From NCBI GenBank assembly GCA_002418185.1, contig DIDN01000092.1, positions 1 to 24,193 on the forward strand: a stretch of DNA of 24,193 nucleotides, given 5' to 3'. Of this stretch, positions 20,761-24,193 are shown in pieces. Source of the stretch: Deltaproteobacteria bacterium UBA5799 (GTDB lineage: Bacteria > Desulfobacterota > GWC2-55-46). How positions within the stretch are numbered: the first letter of the stretch is position 1; every line of letters begins with the position of its first letter. Made by a program: the position numbers and the translations under genes. The notes under the pieces were generated by a model. It saw nothing but the letters and a program-made list of their open reading frames with translations. It was not told the origin of the DNA and ran no database searches.

Positions 20761-22899
20761 TACTCGGTCTTTAAATGCATCATTGCCGGGCAGCTCGGCT
20801 GTTGTTTTTGCGAGCTCGCTGGCAAAGGAAGCTAAAATCTTGAGAGTTACATAATCGTCGCCAGGGCTTGACAATACTGATTGATGAAGATATCCGATTG
20901 CGTGTTTTTTGCGGCATTTCAGTATGAATTCAGACGCGCCGGGGATTTTTTTCGATTTAATAAACCTGGCGCTCCTTTCCAGTTGCTTATACCTGTTTCT
21001 TTTCAGGATCACATCCAAGACTGCGTCAGACCTGCCTTGCCAGTAAGCACGGTGGCAAAACCAATGCTTATTCACGCGTGACCGGGATATCTTGTGATGG
21101 ATAACCGCCTCAGGGACGAAAATTATGCGCCAGCCGTTCTCCTTTATTCGCCTGCTGAGCAGCAGCTCTTCGTTCGAAAGCAGGAGATTGCCTTTTCTGC
21201 CAAGGTCTTCCGGAAACCCCCCGAACTCCTCAAAGACCTCTCTTCTGAAGGCCATGTTCGCGCCCCAGGGGCAATCGTTCTCTTCCTTGAACTCGTTCCC
21301 GTTGGCGCGCGCCCTCTTGAACTCGCTTACGGCAATGGAACTCAGCAACTCGTCTGTGAGCCATCCCGGGCGCTCTGAAGGCCATACCGCCCTCAGCGGG
21401 CCTCCGGCGGAATAGACCCCCGGCTCCTTGAAGGCCTCTGCGTATTCCCTGACCACTTGCCTTTCCGCCTCGACATCGTCATCCGTAAAGATTATTATCT
21501 CGCCTGATGCCGCCCCGATTCCCGCGTTCCTTGCGATGGACAGGCCCTGCTCAGGCTCGAAAACATATTTTATCTTCACCCGGGCCGATGAGGCGAGTTC
21601 CTCTACTACCGACCGGGTGCTGTCGGTAGAATTGTTGTCCACCACGACGATCTCATAATCCTTGGCCGGAAAATCCTGCTCGATCAATGAGCAAACGGAT
21701 TGCCTGAGCAGCTCCGCGCGGTTGTAGGTGCATATTATGACCGATACTTTCATTACGGTGCCTCTGCCCATGAAAAAACCAGAGGCGCTCTCATCTTTTC
21801 GGTTGACGCAATCATCCATTACAAGGCATAGCTTTTTTATTTCAGCACTTATATTGAAACGGGCCTCTATATGCCTTCTCCCATTTTCTCCCATATCCCG
21901 TCTCAGGTCCGTATCGAGTATGAGCCTTTCAAGCTGCCTGGCAATCATGTCGACATCCTTCTCAGGAGTCAGAAAACCGGTCTCACCGTCAATCACCGCC
22001 TCAGGTATTCCTGTATGGATTGAAGATATTACAGGCAGCTTCATTGCCTGCGCTTCGAGAAGGACGACCGGAAGGCCCTCCTTGTCGTTATTCGACGCTG
22101 TCACGGCGGTAAGCATGAAGATATCCGCATTCTGCAGTTCCTCGATCACTCTGGATTGAGGCAGGGGGCCGAGGAATTTTGTTTTTTCCACAAGGCCCAA
22201 GTCCTCGACAAGACTTGATAGGTTTTCCTTTTCCGGGCCGTCGCCTGCGACCCTCAGCTCAACATCGTATTGGGCCGCAAATTTCGCGAAGGCCTCTATG
22301 GCGTACCGGGTGCCTTTCTTCTCGACGAGCCTTCCAACCGTAAGGATAGTAACCTTTTCATTCGAAGCCCTTGCATGGGGAGCAAATTCCTCAAGGGGTA
22401 TTCCGCACCTGATAATCTCGATTTTTTCGCGATATTGTTCGCCTAACATGCCGAGCATGTATTCTTTGTTGAATTCGGAAATTGTTACGACCTTTGAGGC
22501 GGCGTCGGCCAGCCTCTTTAATTTTACAGGGTCAGGACTGATAAATATGTCATAGGCGTGAGTCGTAAAAATAAACGGCGTTCCGGTTATCCTGGAAATC
22601 TCCATTGCTGTCTCTGCCGGAAAAGTGGCGAAATGCGCATGGATTATATCGAAACCATCGATAGCCTTCCTTATTTCAGGAGTGAGCTTGAAACCAACCC
22701 CGCTATTTTCCTTTTTAAGATAGGTCGTCTTTGAAAGCAGGTCGTATTTTTCAACGCTTTCATGTGAGAAACTCTCATCCGGCTTACAGGATGCGAGTAT
22801 ATTCACTTCATGCCCGAGGTCGATAAGGCCTGTGATCTGTTCGAGAATGAAAGTCTCAGATAGCTTGGGGAAAATAGAAACAACATATAAAATGCGCAT
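20662..22899 (-). CDS. GT4-GT2 fusion glycosyltransferase with SMSWKITAPLR tail
   Basis: A 745-residue two-domain enzyme. Residues 1-~360 are a GT4 GT-B domain: ILYVVSIFPKLSETFI (3-18), FIFTTHAYDIF (109-119), VGRLVEKKG (188-196) and the donor-site acidic motif EGLPVVLLEA (274-283). Residues 383-~620 are a GT2 GT-A domain: KVSVIICTYN (384-393), FTDDD (471-475), WGANMAFRRE (545-554) and YWQGRSD (619-625). A short tail follows with a coiled coil (about 706-722) and SMSWKITAPLR (726-736). The two domains should add consecutive sugars. Met383 is preceded by AGAGG at a suitable distance (21759-21763), so the GT2 half might also be made alone. It ends against the sulfotransferase remnant. Confidence 0.88.
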   Translation of the reverse strand: MRILYVVSIFPKLSETFILEQITGLIDLGHEVNILASCKPDESFSHESVEKYDLLSKTTYLKKENSGVGFKLTPEIRKAIDGFDIIHAHFATFPAETAMEISRITGTPFIFTTHAYDIFISPDPVKLKRLADAASKVVTISEFNKEYMLGMLGEQYREKIEIIRCGIPLEEFAPHARASNEKVTILTVGRLVEKKGTRYAIEAFAKFAAQYDVELRVAGDGPEKENLSSLVEDLGLVEKTKFLGPLPQSRVIEELQNADIFMLTAVTASNNDKEGLPVVLLEAQAMKLPVISSIHTGIPEAVIDGETGFLTPEKDVDMIARQLERLILDTDLRRDMGENGRRHIEARFNISAEIKKLCLVMDDCVNRKDESASGFFMGRGTVMKVSVIICTYNRAELLRQSVCSLIEQDFPAKDYEIVVVDNNSTDSTRSVVEELASSARVKIKYVFEPEQGLSIARNAGIGAASGEIIIFTDDDVEAERQVVREYAEAFKEPGVYSAGGPLRAVWPSERPGWLTDELLSSIAVSEFKRARANGNEFKEENDCPWGANMAFRREVFEEFGGFPEDLGRKGNLLLSNEELLLSRRIKENGWRIIFVPEAVIHHKISRSRVNKHWFCHRAYWQGRSDAVLDVILKRNRYKQLERSARFIKSKKIPGASEFILKCRKKHAIGYLHQSVLSSPGDDYVTLKILASFASELAKTTAELPGNDAFKDRVSMLERQNAALLDSMSWKITAPLRAAYNILKKA

Positions 22900-22944
22900 T
22901 TCTAAACGCCCTCATCCATTACTCTACAGCCGCTTTCGCAGAAG

Positions 22945-23544
22945 CTATTCGCATTTTTTCCTCAGAACAGCCGCGCCCCAAACCATCTTCCCCGCCAATG
23001 GGAGGATGCTGTATCTCCTCTCGGCTGCAAATTCATCTACCGCGGACACAACACCCTGATACTTCTCGTCAGACTCCCTGTAATCGTGGCAGAACACATA
23101 CGCCCCGGGCTTAAGAAAGGGATGTATGGTGTTCAGCTCGACCTTTACCTGCCTGTATGTATGCTCGCTGTCGACGATAGCGAAGTCCAAGGGGTTATGC
23201 CTGTTTCTGTCCAGGTGCTCATGCAGCGTCTGCGGGAGGCTGCCGCCGATGAAGCTCACGTTATCTGCTGTCTGGAAATACGGCTCGTTTTTACGGATGG
23301 ACTCGACAACGTCGGGTAAATCGAAGGAATAAATTTTACCTTCCATGTTATTCTGCTTCAAAAGCTGGCTCAGAAAAATCGTGGTCTGCCCCTTGAAGCT
23401 TCCGGTCTCGATTATGTGCTGCGCGTTTGCGATGATTATCAATTGCGCCAGGAAGAGCCGTTCCATATAGCCTATGCTGCCGGACTCGAAGACCATAGTC
23501 GGAATTGAATACAGCTCCTTGTCGGTTTTCGAAGTAATCATCAT
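22945..23544 (-). CDS. Class I SAM methyltransferase, CmcI/Methyltransf_24-like
   Basis: A 199-residue enzyme. Motif I is IIETGSFKGQTTIFLS (44-59). An acidic strand 2 end follows at YSFDLPD (72-78), then DFAIVDSEHTYRQVKVEL, whose Asp and His are typical of the metal-dependent CmcI/TylF/Methyltransf_24 group, and YVFCHDYRES. These enzymes O-methylate sugars or antibiotics; in this context a glycan hydroxyl is the likely target. The ATG at 23544 and the next codon are both ATG after GGGGTGA, so the exact start could be three bases downstream. It sits 12 bp after another methyltransferase-like gene and 45 bp before the GT4-GT2 fusion. Confidence 0.83.
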   Translation of the reverse strand: MMITSKTDKELYSIPTMVFESGSIGYMERLFLAQLIIIANAQHIIETGSFKGQTTIFLSQLLKQNNMEGKIYSFDLPDVVESIRKNEPYFQTADNVSFIGGSLPQTLHEHLDRNRHNPLDFAIVDSEHTYRQVKVELNTIHPFLKPGAYVFCHDYRESDEKYQGVVSAVDEFAAERRYSILPLAGKMVWGAAVLRKKCE

Positions 23545-23556
23545 TCACCCCTTTTT

Positions 23557-24193
23557 TTATTTCCCTCTATACAAGAAGGTCGCGACGTGTCCATTTTTAA
23601 GTTCGTGTATTTGCTGCAGTACCAGACCTTTGGAATCGGTAAACAGCTTTGTCTGGTTGATCCATTTGACCGGTACTTCGCGATGGACCCGCCAATCCTG
23701 CATCACGATAATCGTGCGATTCGGGATAAAGGCGCCGGAAAAAATCTTATACCACTGCTCATTCACTTCGAACGTCCTGCCGCAATCCACGTACATAATC
23801 TCCACGGGTTTTTCTCCCCACGCCAGTTGAGGCAGGTCTTTATTATCATGGTAAGTGCAGATTTTTCTTTTTTCTACCGACATTTGCGCATTGAAAGAGC
23901 CCGTATACATTTCGAAAAGATGCCTGAAATCACCACGGTTCTGCGGGCGTAATGATTCCGGCACATATTTATCCATCCAGTCAGAGCGCCACACAAAATC
24001 ATCATAAACATGCAACTTCTTATCGTTAAAGCAAGGATTGTCTTTCAGCCCTTCCAAAATATAAAATGTGGAGCATCCCAACCAGGGGCCGAGCTCCACT
24101 ACTTCGCCTTCGCCCGAATAAAATTGACCCAGCCATTTATAATACTGCTTTTCTTCCATGCTGATCATGGCCGGAATCTTACAATCATTAACG
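23557..24193 (-). CDS. Methyltransferase-fold protein (TylF/Methyltransf_24-like), N-terminus cut by window edge
   Basis: The reading frame is open from its stop at 23557 to the right edge: 211 codons, the first eight of which precede the first in-frame ATG (24168). The residues before that ATG read NDCKIPAM and run into ISMEEKQYYKWLG, which looks like the conserved lead-in of this type, so the true start probably lies outside the window. Motif I is VVELGPWLGCSTFYI (31-45 counting the eight extra codons). MYVDCGRTFEVNEQWY later matches the D-x-x-H/R-position block of Methyltransf_24-type enzymes, and IIVMQDWR follows. It is probably a glycan O-methyltransferase; the substrate is unknown. Confidence 0.72.
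   Translation of the reverse strand, partial: VNDCKIPAMISMEEKQYYKWLGQFYSGEGEVVELGPWLGCSTFYILEGLKDNPCFNDKKLHVYDDFVWRSDWMDKYVPESLRPQNRGDFRHLFEMYTGSFNAQMSVEKRKICTYHDNKDLPQLAWGEKPVEIMYVDCGRTFEVNEQWYKIFSGAFIPNRTIIVMQDWRVHREVPVKWINQTKLFTDSKGLVLQQIHELKNGHVATFLYRGK

Overview
The window looks like a piece of a Gram-negative bacterial chromosome. Two observations support this: an ABC exporter paired with an HlyD-type periplasmic adaptor, and a long cell-surface glycan locus. Coding is GC-rich on the left, with heavy use of AGG for arginine and ATA for isoleucine. That would fit a Desulfobacterota or Nitrospirota-like genome, but the lineage is a weak inference. No rRNA, tRNA, CRISPR array, transposase or integrase is visible.

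Layout. (1) Positions 1-3366, minus strand: an export operon read right to left, with an ABC ATPase, a dual-FtsX permease and the first 89 codons of an HlyD-like adaptor cut by the left edge. (2) Positions 3469-4644: two divergent phage-repressor-like regulators. One is a short CI-type HTH protein on the minus strand. The other is an HTH-S24 (LexA/CI-like) protein on the plus strand, starting at TTG. They share a 111-bp AT-rich control region. The S24 protein has Gly where the catalytic Ser should be. (3) Positions 4690-24193, all minus strand and tightly packed: a surface polysaccharide or glycan-decoration operon that runs in from beyond the right edge. It holds nine glycosyltransferase domains in eight genes, eight methyltransferase-fold genes, one PAPS-type sulfotransferase, UDP-galactopyranose mutase (glf) and one polytopic membrane protein of GT-C/Wzy appearance. 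No flippase, Wzz-like chain-length regulator or initiating transferase is seen, so the complete pathway must extend outside the window.

How the genes fit together: Glf makes UDP-galactofuranose. The GT2 and GT4 enzymes (one rhamnosyltransferase-like) assemble a heteroglycan. The methyltransferases and the sulfotransferase probably cap or decorate it. The predicted product is a Galf-containing, heavily methylated and possibly sulfated glycan; this is inference.

The most interesting signal is a C-terminal module made of charged coiled coil followed by a SWSW(R/K)ITxPLR tail. It is attached to four proteins of otherwise unrelated fold: a GT2, a sulfotransferase, a methyltransferase and a GT4-GT2 fusion. 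The module is recognisably similar at DNA level. Next to one copy (20535-20660) lies a decayed, frame-shifted piece of a second sulfotransferase gene, and the start codon of the following GT4 gene lies inside that remnant in another reading frame. Together these suggest the locus evolves by recombination at the tail modules. Base composition also falls sharply to the right of about 14.2 kb, which marks the locus as a mosaic.
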